From Thermoplasmata archaeon (GTDB lineage: Archaea; Thermoplasmatota; Thermoplasmata; Thermoplasmatales; Thermoplasmataceae): a stretch of DNA of 30,321 nucleotides. The notes under the pieces are model-generated. The model searched no databases. It worked only from the letters and a program-made list of their open reading frames with translations, and was not told the origin of the DNA. Positions 1 through 8,709 of the stretch are shown piece after piece (positions within the stretch are counted from its first letter, which is position 1; every line of letters starts with the position of its first letter). The DNA is taken from contig JAKAYJ010000001.1 of NCBI GenBank assembly GCA_021816385.1, positions 9,927-40,247 on the forward strand, given 5' to 3'. The translations under genes were made by a program, and so were the position numbers.

Positions 1-99
1 TTCCAGTTATTGAGCGACCTGAAGGGTGCCCTTTCGGACGAGTTCAGCAAACTTTTCAAACCCAACGAGGAGTTGAGAAAGTTATGCGTAATAACTTAA
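1..99 (+). CDS. 3' end of an unknown ORF (partial)
   Basis: Frame 1 is open from the window edge to a TAA at 97-99 and gives 32 residues rich in Lys, Leu and Glu, ending in LRKLCVIT. It could be the tail of a helical protein or of a transposase, but I do not recognise it. A GTTATGC direct repeat (81-87 and 103-109) and a small GTTAT/ATAAC inverted repeat (81-95) lie across the stop codon. The reading is weak because so little is visible. Confidence 0.3.
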   Translation, partial: FQLLSDLKGALSDEFSKLFKPNEELRKLCVIT

Positions 100-162
100 G
101 GCGTTATGCATAAATATCACCTTAAGGAATATTTTCATATTACCGTGTCCCGCAACGTATAA

Positions 163-2934
163 TTATTTTTCCTTAGGAGTTGTTTCTTTTACAAGCTTTG
201 ATGGCCACCAGTTATATTTATTCATTACAGCCATCATTACGGGAACAAAGAACATCCAGCTCACAAACGTATCTATTAAGACACCGAGGGCAAGGCCAAC
301 TCCTATCTCCTCTATGATGCCCAGTCCACTGAAGTAGAGTGCCCCGAAGGTTGCGAATAGCAGTAATCCGAGTGTTATTATAACACCACCATTCTCTATT
401 ATGGAATTTTTAATAGCCTCATCATTGCTCATGCCCTTTGCAATGTTTTCCTGCACCTTCGTGATCATGAATATATCATAATCTAAACCCACAGCAAGCA
501 AAGTAATGAAAACGAATAGTGGTAAGAATATTACTACCGGTAAATGAAGGAAATAGTAGAATATTACGTACGTAATGGAGAGGGCCATCATAACTGCTGC
601 CATAACCATGAGTATCAGCCGTACAGGTGTCAATGCAGATGCAAGTTGTATTAGTAGTATTATAAATATTGTAATTCCCAGAATTGGAACCATATCGTCA
701 AAAGAATGCGATGTAAATGAATATGCGTTGTTAAGATATTCTGTGGTGCCGCCTACATATGCCATGTAATCTGAAGATCCACCAATGTTCGATACAAGTG
801 ATGGCATCTCATTCACAAAATTTGCCGATGGATTGCTCCATGCAACGTTTGAAAGGTAAACCACTATTTCCACAGATTTGTTATTGTGGCCTATGTAAGT
901 CACAGTCTGGCTTATATACTGTTCACTGTATTCCCTGGATGAAATCATATCTGTATAGTTTACCTTTTTTCCATACGGATAGCCTGGTCCTGAGATACTA
1001 TGCACATATGGAGAACTGACAAGTTTATTCTCTATTGCCAGGGTTTGATTATATTCCGTACTGTTGAACTGTAGGGCACCTGTGCCGTTTGTATACATAA
1101 TCGGCGATGTGAAATTGACCATCACATAGACCGGATCGAAGAGGTCATAATGCAGTGAGCTATTTATTACTGTTGTTGCCTGAACTCCACTACTGGCAGG
1201 TATCAGTTCAAAGACATCCATATTTGTGGGAGTTGTTGAATATATGAACAGTGCACCCAGAGCCACTACAAGAAGTATAACTATTATTTTATTCTTGTTG
1301 TTAAGGGCTACATGTGCAACCTTTTCCATGGATTTCTCAAATGGAAGTTTTTTGCCTTCTTCAAGCTTATTTGGCCAGTAAGCCTTCTTTCCCCACTGTG
1401 CCAGTATGGCTATCAAAAATGTATCGCCAAGTATGATTGTTACCACGGCAGCTATTGCGTTGGTAAGACCTGCATCGCTGAATATAGGTATGTTGGATAC
1501 CCAGAGAATCAGATATGAAATTGCCACCGTTGTTCCTGATGTAAATACCGCACGACCCGCCCATTTGGATGATTCTGGAATTGCATCAGGATTTTTGGCC
1601 CTTATCTCACTGCGGTATCGGGAAAGGATATAAACTGAATAATCAGAGGCTATTCCCAGAACTAATATGAGGAGTAGCGTTGGCGTTATAAATGAAATTG
1701 TAGTATGGAACACGTATTTATACAGGAGTCCGTTTATTCCTGAAGCTATGACTGATGAAAATATAAAAATCAGAAATGGAATAAAAGCTGCCACAGGCGA
1801 TCTGAAGAATATTCCGACTATAGAAATGGATATTATTATGCCTATTACCAGGGCAACGATAAGTCCGTGTATTGACTCTTTTGCCAGCTGATTATTGGCA
1901 ACGGTTGAACCTGCAAGGTAATATGAACTGTTTGAAATTTTTGAACTGTATATATTTTCCATGGATTCTATATGGGACTGCTGCGCGGCAGTGATTTTTG
2001 TCTTGTAACCGAATATCATTAAAAGTGTGGAATTGCCATGATTTATGAGTGAAGAAGATGCATATGAAGATGGGAGCACCGGATAATGATTATATGTTGT
2101 ATTGTTCATTATGGAGCTCACGAAAGCTGTATAATTTAATCCAGAATTATTGTAAAGTGAATAAAGATAATTTGAGAAATATGGAACATTAATCCTTATG
2201 AGTGGATTTGCCAGAGGTTTTGCATTATTTATTAAATATACCTGACCGGGGTCAACCAGGTTTACAGTGTAATTTTCTATCGCACTATTAATATACGCTT
2301 TGCCTTTGGCTTCATTTATCTGATATACTGTCTTTACAAAATTTGTTACATTTTTTTCAAATTCGGTGTTGTTAGACACAGATGCAGGGAAGAGCTCACC
2401 AAGTAATTTGTCAAATGTTAAACTTTGTGGTGAAAGCTCTGTTATATTATATACAGCTTCAGACACATTATATCTTTTGCTTTTCAGGAAAATAGTATAC
2501 TGACTTAAACCGCCAATTGCATTTTCCAGCTTATAAGTACTTTTTGAATATCCCATTAAAGTCTGATTTTCAACAGTGAAAATACTGGTTGCGTCCTTAT
2601 AACCTACATTTATGCTTTTCAAATATGCCGCCATTGAATACTGAAACTCGAGCATATCCCTGCTGACATTTAGATTGTTAATTGAAGTATTATTTGAAAC
2701 AATAATTATGGAAGGATCTGAAGAACTATTAAACTCCGATGTAAGTATATCATTGGCTTTGGAAGACTGCGAATTTTTTGTTACAAGTGAACTTGTAAGA
2801 TTATATGAAGTATCAGTAAATATCAGGGTTGCCGGGTATGCCATGAGAAAAAAGACGATAATCCAGAATACAAGTACCTTTTTCTTATTCTTTCTGACAT
2901 ACTTCCCGACCTCGTAGAAGAAAGATTCAAACAC
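163..2934 (-). CDS. MMPL/RND-superfamily membrane transporter
   Basis: A 923-residue membrane protein with the two-fold RND layout: a first transmembrane helix at about 18-40 after a Lys-rich start, a large Asn/Ser-rich extracytoplasmic loop (about 45-355), a block of helices, a second loop and a second block of helices. Each helix block carries the family GxxxDY-type motif (LGIASDYSVYIL and VGLDYDIFMI), which supplies the proton-relay Asp. Family members (MMPL, archaeal RND permeases) export lipids or hydrophobic compounds using the proton gradient; the substrate here is unknown. The many NxS/NxT sites suit a heavily glycosylated outer face. The GTG start at 2934 is favoured because a TATA box lies 18-30 bp upstream. 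No linked regulator or accessory gene is visible. Confidence 0.9.
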   Translation of the reverse strand: MFESFFYEVGKYVRKNKKKVLVFWIIVFFLMAYPATLIFTDTSYNLTSSLVTKNSQSSKANDILTSEFNSSSDPSIIIVSNNTSINNLNVSRDMLEFQYSMAAYLKSINVGYKDATSIFTVENQTLMGYSKSTYKLENAIGGLSQYTIFLKSKRYNVSEAVYNITELSPQSLTFDKLLGELFPASVSNNTEFEKNVTNFVKTVYQINEAKGKAYINSAIENYTVNLVDPGQVYLINNAKPLANPLIRINVPYFSNYLYSLYNNSGLNYTAFVSSIMNNTTYNHYPVLPSSYASSSLINHGNSTLLMIFGYKTKITAAQQSHIESMENIYSSKISNSSYYLAGSTVANNQLAKESIHGLIVALVIGIIISISIVGIFFRSPVAAFIPFLIFIFSSVIASGINGLLYKYVFHTTISFITPTLLLILVLGIASDYSVYILSRYRSEIRAKNPDAIPESSKWAGRAVFTSGTTVAISYLILWVSNIPIFSDAGLTNAIAAVVTIILGDTFLIAILAQWGKKAYWPNKLEEGKKLPFEKSMEKVAHVALNNKNKIIVILLVVALGALFIYSTTPTNMDVFELIPASSGVQATTVINSSLHYDLFDPVYVMVNFTSPIMYTNGTGALQFNSTEYNQTLAIENKLVSSPYVHSISGPGYPYGKKVNYTDMISSREYSEQYISQTVTYIGHNNKSVEIVVYLSNVAWSNPSANFVNEMPSLVSNIGGSSDYMAYVGGTTEYLNNAYSFTSHSFDDMVPILGITIFIILLIQLASALTPVRLILMVMAAVMMALSITYVIFYYFLHLPVVIFLPLFVFITLLAVGLDYDIFMITKVQENIAKGMSNDEAIKNSIIENGGVIITLGLLLFATFGALYFSGLGIIEEIGVGLALGVLIDTFVSWMFFVPVMMAVMNKYNWWPSKLVKETTPKEK

Positions 2935-2951
2935 TGATATGGCTATTGAAT

Positions 2952-2964
2952 CTTAAAATATAAA
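2952..2964 (-). promoter_or_regulatory. TATA box for the MMPL gene
   Basis: On the minus strand this reads TTTATATTTTAAG, centred about 24 bp before the GTG start at 2934. That is the spacing expected for a leaderless archaeal transcript. Confidence 0.55.
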
Positions 2965-2996
2965 GAAGAGGGTCTACACGAGTGTGGGACACTATT

Positions 2997-3203
2997 CTAT
3001 GACCTGCCCATATTGAACAGATTGTGCCAAACGCCTGTGCAGAATAGTGCATTGTATATCCTGTCATCCCTCCACTGTGCTATATTCTATCCAGGCATCT
3101 TATTGTCTGCTGCAAATCCTGATTCAGAATTGCTTCTCTGATAGTACTGTTCCAGGTATGGTATTGTATTCTCAACAAAGTCCTTCATTGTATCCTTACA
3201 TTT
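2997..3203 (-). pseudogene. IS4/IS5-like DDE transposase, C-terminal remnant
   Basis: Minus-strand translation from about 3203 to a TAG at 2997-2999 gives a typical transposase C-terminus: a helix with IPYLEQYY, then QRSNSESGFAAD followed by Lys, close to the YREK signature of DDE transposases, then CTGVWHNLFNMGRS. In-frame stops at 3087-3089 (in place of an expected Trp after Gly) and at 3204-3206 show that it is dead. The N-terminal two thirds are absent; at about 3205 the sequence switches to an IS110 remnant on the opposite strand. Confidence 0.7.
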
Positions 3204-3207
3204 CTAT

Positions 3208-3511
3208 GATCTCTTAAGGGTTGCATTCGCCGGTATTGATCCTGTAATTAAAGAGAGTGGAAAACAGAGATCTCAAAAGGCAATATGGAAAAGAGGAGAT
3301 TCATCACTGAGATCAGCAATATACCAGAGCACTTGCAGCAGTATGGGGAAATCCGGTCATATCAGAATTCTACCATCGCAAGGTTGATGGAGGCATGCCA
3401 AAGAAGAAGGCATTTGTTGCAGCATCAAGGAAACAGTGCCACATCATATGGTCAGTATGGCATAACAACAGGCCATTCGAGATACCTGAAAGATTCAGGA
3501 AACAGGAATAA
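3208..3511 (+). pseudogene. IS110-family transposase, C-terminal remnant with frameshift
   Basis: The plus strand encodes the conserved C-terminal (transposase_20) part of IS110 enzymes: VAFAGIDPVIKESGK, then WKRGDSSLRSAIYQ in one frame. After a shift near 3325-3330 it continues as GNPVISEFYHRK and a Lys-rich segment to a TAA at 3509-3511 in another frame. The frameshift and the missing RuvC-like N-terminal half make it a pseudogene. It is cut on its left side by another insertion-sequence remnant. Confidence 0.75.
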
Positions 3512-3990
3512 AATGGAGAAAGGGAATACATGAAACAGGCACGGATTAGCGGTAGCTATGGGCACATACTTTGAATTTGAGCTAGGAAAACTTATTATAG
3601 GATGCGCATCAGGCCTCATGAACAGGCACTCCGTGGGGAAGATGATGTTGGAACCTGAGAGGACAATGAAGCGGAAAGACATTCTTGACAACAAACTGAG
3701 TATAACAGATGATGAGACAGAGGGCATGTTGGGGAGGACCATGCCAAAACAGGACGCATCGGCCAAGTCAGAAGGGGGAGAGGGACAAGGGAATAGTGCC
3801 CCACAACCCATATGATGTACAAGATGTCTAAAGGGCAATTTCCGCCATAGGTCGAAGCAGTAGAATTATTAAAGTGAATGGAGGATGACCTGATTGTCGG
3901 ATTGACATTTTTCACAGAAGTGGGAGATATAAAACAGGATCACCGAAAATAGGTAATTCGAGAAGCAATAAATGGGGAAATTGTATCTGT
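3512..3990. other. Degenerate spacer without a recognisable gene
   Basis: About 480 bp between the IS110 remnant and the mercuric-reductase-like pseudogene. An 85-codon frame (3558-3815, +) is polar, low in hydrophobic core residues and matches nothing I know. A second piece, 3837-3954, reads like protein interrupted by stops. The most likely reading is further decayed mobile or metabolic DNA. Confidence 0.4.
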
Positions 3991-5313
3991 TTATTCAACA
4001 TAACATGACGCTTTAGAAACGTCCCTGATGAACAACTGAGCCGCTAGTTTTACTCCTTCAGAATATGACGGAAATATGCGTCCTGATGCAACTATATCAT
4101 CATACGTGAGTCCCAACCTCACGGCGTATGCACCCTCAATTATGAGATCTGTTGCATTGGGTGCAAAAATGTGCATTCCAACAATCTTATTTGTTTCCGG
4201 TTCTATTGTGATTTTTATGATTCCATCGGTTTCACCAGTTATGCTGGCATAGATTGTGTTTGCCAATGAAGACGTCCTGCACGAGCATGATCCTTTTAGT
4301 TTGGAGAATTCCTTCTCGGTCATCCCAACACCTGCTACCTGTGGGTACGTGAATACGGCCCATGTCGCGGACATGTAATTAATCTCAGTGCTCTCCCCGA
4401 ACATATTGCCCACTGCAACGACACTTTCCCTTACTGCAAGGGTCTCCAGGAACATTGTCTTTGAGGCACAGTCTCCGGCGGCATATATCCCACTTGAGGT
4501 TGTCTCCATCTTCGCATTGGTAACAATGAGGCCTCTTCCATCAGTTTTTACCTCTGCTGCCTCCAGATTCAGGTTTGAACTGTTAGGTTGACGACCGGTG
4601 GCTACTATTATCTCAGAGACCTCTATTTTCTCCTTTCCCTTGTGTGTTATGAACTCAATATACTTTTGTCCGTTTGACTTTCCCACAGAACTGACTCTTG
4701 CCCTGAGATAGAAATTCATACCTTCCTGCTGAAGTCTGAGCATAAGCGCCTGTCCTATCTCAGGTTCACTCTGTGGAAGAATTATATCCAAAGCCTCTAT
4801 TATAGTTACCTTGGAACCAAAGTGCAACAAAGCCTGTCCAATCTCTAGTCCTATAGCCCCACCACCTATTATCGCTACGCTTTCCGGCAAGCTACCAATG
4901 TTCCAGATACTGTCACTTGTAAGGAAACCAGTCTCCTTGAGACCCTCAATATTCGGAACAGTTGGGTGAGAGCCTGTTGTAATCAGTACATTCGGCGCGG
5001 TAATCTCATCTTTAACTTTTCCCCCCTGATCTGTTATCTGAACAGTTCTACTATCCACGAACCTGGCCAGTCCATCGTACACAGTTACATTTGGGTAATT
5101 ATGCAACATGTCGACAAATTTTGTCTTACGTGTATGGTCCACGTATGATCTAAGGCCTTCCATGATGGAGGGGAAATCGTGTTCAATCTTTGTAGACGGA
5201 AGTCCTCTCATCTTTGGATGCCCGGGAAGGTATATCTGGTGAGAGGCTTCCAGAAGGTATTTTGAGGGGGCACAATGGACTTTTTCTGTCATTGCCATGG
5301 GTCTTCTCGAATG
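3991..5313 (-). pseudogene. merA: Mercuric reductase-like flavoprotein, truncated and inactivated
   Basis: The frame encodes most of a class-I pyridine-nucleotide disulfide oxidoreductase. It has an NAD-binding GGGAIGLEIGQ, the second FAD motif IYAAGDC, the dimerisation domain and a MerA-type tail (SYSEGVKLAAQLF...SC). Mercuric reductase reduces Hg(II) to Hg(0) with NADPH. Three defects are visible. The N-terminal 40-50 residues with the first FAD motif are gone and replaced by IS630 transposase sequence. The redox-active CxxxxC is reduced to VHCAPSK, with only the second Cys. The C-terminal Cys pair is SCY, a change needing one G-to-A step. The frame itself is free of stops, so decay is recent or the remainder has been kept. 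No merR or merH lies nearby. A lipoamide-dehydrogenase-like origin is the alternative. Confidence 0.75.
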
Positions 5314-5549
5314 ATCCTGCAAAATGTGTTTTAAGATTGTCAGTAACTATGTGCAGCTTCCGTACTTTCACGTCTGGCCCGGTTTAGTAAAATCATGCAG
5401 GCCTTTTTCAGTATTCCATCAGGGAGGCGTTTCTAGACCATGAGCACTTTTTGTGGATCAATTCTCAGTCTCCGCACAATTTCATCGCTTCGCCTCTGGA
5501 ATGAGAGGACAAGTAGTCTCGTGGCTGTCACCACCATGACGATTCTCAT
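5290..5549 (-). pseudogene. IS630-family transposase remnant
   Basis: On the minus strand from 5549, one frame gives an N-terminal helix-turn-helix-like part (FQRRSDEIVRRLRIDPQKVL) ending at a TAG. In another frame, further along, comes KLHIVTDNLKTHFAGSFEK, which matches the second catalytic block (DN..TH) of IS630/Tc1-type DDE transposases. The segment between them and the rest of the C-terminus are missing. The remnant runs directly into the mercuric-reductase-like sequence at about 5290-5310, so this element, or a deletion starting in it, removed the 5' end of that gene. Confidence 0.65.
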
Positions 5550-5718
5550 TCCTCTTCTTCAAAGGGCTATTCCTTTATGATGGGGTATCCCAAAAATTTC
5601 CACAGATATCCTTTTCATGGCATTTGGTGGAGATAAGGATAGAAAAATATACCGGATTACGGCATTGTCGTGAGAACAGTGCCATTACACCGGTTACATT
5701 AATTAGTATATTCTCCAT

Positions 5719-7071
5719 ATGAAACCGATGAATCTGATCTTTTCCAGAGGTACCATACTCATTCGTGACCCACCGGAAGGGATTTCATCAATTGCACAGT
5801 ATGATGAAAGAATTCAGGCATTCAGGGCACCTGCTTATGAATATTCCACACTGAAGAAAGAATATCCTGAAGCAGAGGACATGGTTTTCGAAGGACAGGA
5901 GGATCTGAATCTTTCGCATAGTGAAAAGCTGAGAGCATACCAGCAGAAGGCCATTGATATGTGGTCTGGAAACGGCATGAGGGGAATAGTGGTTCTGCCA
6001 ACTGCCGCAGGGAAGACCCATATAGGCATAGATGCAATTGCCAGGCTTTCAGTATCAACCATAATAATAGCCCCGACCATAGAGCTCATACAGCAGTGGA
6101 AAACAAAACTTCAGAACACACTTGGGATCGAAGTTGGACAGATAGGTGGAGGAGAAAAAGACATCAGGCCCATAACAGTCTGTACATATGATTCAGCATA
6201 TCTCATGGCAGAAGAACTTGGTAACAGGTTCAAGTTCCTGCTGGTGGACGAGGTGCATCACCTTGCATCGGAAAGGTATGGGGAGATTGCAAGAATGTTT
6301 GCATCCCCTTTCAGGCTGGGTCTTACTGCAACATTTGAGCGTCTTGACATGCTTCATGAGAAACTGGAAACAACAATGGGCGGCAAGATCTTTGAACTTG
6401 GTTACGAAGAATTAACGGAATTTCTTGCGGGTTACGACATCGTTAGAATACCTGTTGACCTAGAACAGGAGGAAGAGGAAGAATATGAAAAGAACAGGCA
6501 GATATTCACGTCATACCTGAGGAAGCACCGCATAACAATGCGTGGTCCATGGGACTTTGAGAAGTTCATCATGTCATCATGGAATCCTGACGGCAGGGAG
6601 GCACTCATGGCATGGAGAAAGGCACGAGAGATCGCATTCAGTGCAAGGATAAAGGTTGACGCAGTTAGATATGTACTTTCCCAGAACAGGGGAAAGAAGA
6701 CCCTGATTTTTGCAGAGGATACGGCAACTGCCTACCTCATCTCAAAGGAATTCCTCGTGCCATGTATCACATATCTAACGCCAGGTCCGGAAAGAAAGAA
6801 ATATTTCGAGATGTTCAGGAGCGGTGATGTTTCTGTGCTTGCAACATCAAGGGTGCTTGATGAAGGCATAGACGTTCCGGATGCCACAGTTGGCATCGTT
6901 CTGAGCGGATCAGGAAGTACGAGACAGTTCAGGCAGCGTCTTGGAAGACTCCTGAGGCAATCAGAAGGAAAGCATTCTATTCTTTATGAGGTGGTTGCAA
7001 AGGGCACTTCAGAATACAGCACATCAAGGAGGAGGAGAAAGGGTGTTCCCGGTTCAACTAATGACAGTTAG
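5719..7071 (+). CDS. xpb: XPB (Rad25-type) SF2 DNA helicase
   Basis: A 450-residue archaeal XPB helicase, which unwinds or remodels DNA in repair or transcription together with Bax1. Seen in order: a short N-terminal damage-recognition-like domain (1-65), Walker A LPTAAGKT (93-100), DEVHH box (177-181), GLTAT motif III (201-205), an acidic/thumb segment (about 245-310), helicase domain 2 with motif V-like RVLDEGIDVP (378-387) and motif VI QRLGRLLRQ (406-414), and a basic tail. The length matches other archaeal XPBs. At the position of the conserved RED motif after motif III the sequence is RLD (208-210), so the Glu is missing. The stop overlaps the Bax1 start by 11 bp, which implies translational coupling. 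Confidence 0.95.
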   Translation: MKPMNLIFSRGTILIRDPPEGISSIAQYDERIQAFRAPAYEYSTLKKEYPEAEDMVFEGQEDLNLSHSEKLRAYQQKAIDMWSGNGMRGIVVLPTAAGKTHIGIDAIARLSVSTIIIAPTIELIQQWKTKLQNTLGIEVGQIGGGEKDIRPITVCTYDSAYLMAEELGNRFKFLLVDEVHHLASERYGEIARMFASPFRLGLTATFERLDMLHEKLETTMGGKIFELGYEELTEFLAGYDIVRIPVDLEQEEEEEYEKNRQIFTSYLRKHRITMRGPWDFEKFIMSSWNPDGREALMAWRKAREIAFSARIKVDAVRYVLSQNRGKKTLIFAEDTATAYLISKEFLVPCITYLTPGPERKKYFEMFRSGDVSVLATSRVLDEGIDVPDATVGIVLSGSGSTRQFRQRLGRLLRQSEGKHSILYEVVAKGTSEYSTSRRRRKGVPGSTNDS

Positions 7072-8380
7072 GAAAAGCAGGAATGGTACGGCAAGATCTG
7101 TCTTCCTCACGGAGGAGAACAGTGATTACTGTTCTGCTGTGCTTGATCTATTCAAATCACGCGTCGGGTCTTCCAGGGAAGAAATTGAAAAGGAGATCAA
7201 GATTCTGGAATTAAAGATACAGAACCCCAGGATTATCCGTGGCCTTTCACTGATTATGTTCCGTATTTCAAAGATGTCTCCACCTGCAGGGCTTAATGCT
7301 GAACTCGTAAGATCAACAATATTCAAGCATGCGAAAGTTCCACCTGTCTCGCAGGAGAGCAGGGAACAAATACTGGTAAGGGTGGCTGAGGAGCTGGGTA
7401 GCAATGTGGAGGAAGTAACAAGATCAATGTACGCAGACAAGGAGAACGAGCAAATTCTAGAATCCATTCCTGATGTTTCCTATGATGAATTATGGAAAAA
7501 GTTCAATATGGAGCAGATTGAAACTGTGATCCTGAAATGCATCACAATGACCGTAAGGATGAATGAAAACATAAACCGTATTGTTAGGAAGGCAAGGAGT
7601 CTCGGCCTCCTCTATAATCTTGAACCAGGGTCTAATCAATCAACCATTATACTGAGCGGACCGGTAATGATAGAGGAGCACAGTGAAAGATACGGATATA
7701 AATTCGCACTGTTTGTACGATTTCTTATGCGATTCCAGGACTGGGAAATGGATGCAATGGTCAGCCTGAAAAATACAAGGGGAAAGGAAGAATATTCCTA
7801 CCATCTGGATAGTTCTGTAAGTGAATATACTGGAAATGTTACAGAGTCCAGTCATGGCATGCACAGTTCATATTTCAGGGATGATCCTGAACCTGTTGTC
7901 CTGAAGAACAACCAGATCTTCGCAGATTATTCTCTGTCACTGGGCGAAAGGAAAATAATGATCCTCATAACGAGACCGAATTACTACGAAGAGGATTGCA
8001 GCATTATGGAAAGCATCAAGAATGCCGGTCATGAATGTGCACTTTTCTGTATTGTAGAAACAGGCCAGAAATGCCCAAAGGGTGCAAATTGCATGAAATC
8101 AGAATTCAACTTTACTGATGCCTACGAATTTCTTTTGAAGAGACAAGAATATGAAGAGAAAAAGAAGAAGGTAACTGAACAGATCAGCAAAAAGGATGCA
8201 GTCGAAAATAGTAGAAAACTCACAGAGAAGATGATCAGGCATCTCAGTGAACTGTATCCCGATTCGGAGGCAATGGTCGACTACCTTGATTTCATGGGCT
8301 TTACACCTGCAGAAGCCTTGATTGAAGCAGGCTATACAGTCAGGTGGCACGGTCTCAGGATCGAGGCAACAAGGCCGTAA
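7061..8380 (+). CDS. bax1: Bax1 nuclease, XPB partner (DUF790)
   Basis: A 439-residue DUF790/Bax1 protein, a structure-specific endonuclease that binds XPB and cuts the DNA it unwinds. The ATG at 7061 overlaps the XPB stop and sits after the purine-rich GGAGGAGGAGAAAGGG (7028-7043). From memory of work on Thermoplasma Bax1, two Glu, one Asp and one Tyr in the first half matter for activity. The likely equivalents are Glu118, Asp126, Phe148 (for Tyr) and Glu151. The C-terminal core shows FADYSLSLGERKIMILI where many relatives have a PDF...E(I/V) nuclease-like pattern, so the acidic residue of the second strand appears absent. The end (GFTPAEALIEAGYTVRWHGL) is typical of the family. Confidence 0.88.
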   Translation: MTVRKSRNGTARSVFLTEENSDYCSAVLDLFKSRVGSSREEIEKEIKILELKIQNPRIIRGLSLIMFRISKMSPPAGLNAELVRSTIFKHAKVPPVSQESREQILVRVAEELGSNVEEVTRSMYADKENEQILESIPDVSYDELWKKFNMEQIETVILKCITMTVRMNENINRIVRKARSLGLLYNLEPGSNQSTIILSGPVMIEEHSERYGYKFALFVRFLMRFQDWEMDAMVSLKNTRGKEEYSYHLDSSVSEYTGNVTESSHGMHSSYFRDDPEPVVLKNNQIFADYSLSLGERKIMILITRPNYYEEDCSIMESIKNAGHECALFCIVETGQKCPKGANCMKSEFNFTDAYEFLLKRQEYEEKKKKVTEQISKKDAVENSRKLTEKMIRHLSELYPDSEAMVDYLDFMGFTPAEALIEAGYTVRWHGLRIEATRP

Positions 8381-8673
8381 AGTGAAGTATATTACAAAGA
8401 AATCTACCACAAAAGGCAATGAAAATCTTCCACATCGCTGAACACAGTCTCTTGAAAGAAAACATTCTTCAGAGAGTTCTTCATAATTCTTTCCATGGTA
8501 ATGCGGGGGTTTTGTTTTTCCTTTTTTGTCTCATATTCGTCAAATCATTTCATGAAAGCAATTTTACATCCAGTCAAAAGGGCCATGAGATTTGAGGAAA
8601 TATTGGTTTTGAAAGAATTCTTATGATAAATTGGCTTGAAAAGTCTAACTTATTTTTTATTATAGAAATAGAA
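8381..8673. other. Intergenic region after bax1
   Basis: About 290 bp without a convincing gene. It holds a T-rich run at 8510-8530 and an A/T-rich stretch leading to the NYN gene. An upstream in-frame ATG at 8623 would add 29 residues to the NYN protein, but they do not belong to the domain. Confidence 0.5.
8505..8530 (+). terminator. T-rich terminator after xpb-bax1
   Basis: A GGGGG followed by TTTTGTTTTTCCTTTTTTG, 125 bp after the bax1 stop. Oligo-T tracts of this kind terminate archaeal RNA polymerase without a strong hairpin. Confidence 0.5.
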
Positions 8674-8688
8674 AGTGATATTATCACT
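8674..8688. promoter_or_regulatory. Perfect 15-bp palindrome upstream of the NYN gene
   Basis: AGTGATA-T-TATCACT, with 7-bp arms, centred 29 bp before the ATG at 8710. This is where a TATA box or core promoter would sit for a leaderless transcript, so it may be an operator. It would lie inside the coding sequence if translation began at 8623. Confidence 0.45.
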
Positions 8689-8709
8689 GTTAAAAATATA
8701 CCCATTATC

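Noticed and set aside
81..109. GTTATGC repeat as an IS end or attachment site
   Set aside because: Seven bases only, with no matching partner or target duplication seen elsewhere in the window.
3452..3915. Minus-strand frames of 99-128 codons in the debris region
   Set aside because: Composition (many Ser, Pro and Cys) is not protein-like, and the IS110 remnant on the plus strand explains part of the sequence.
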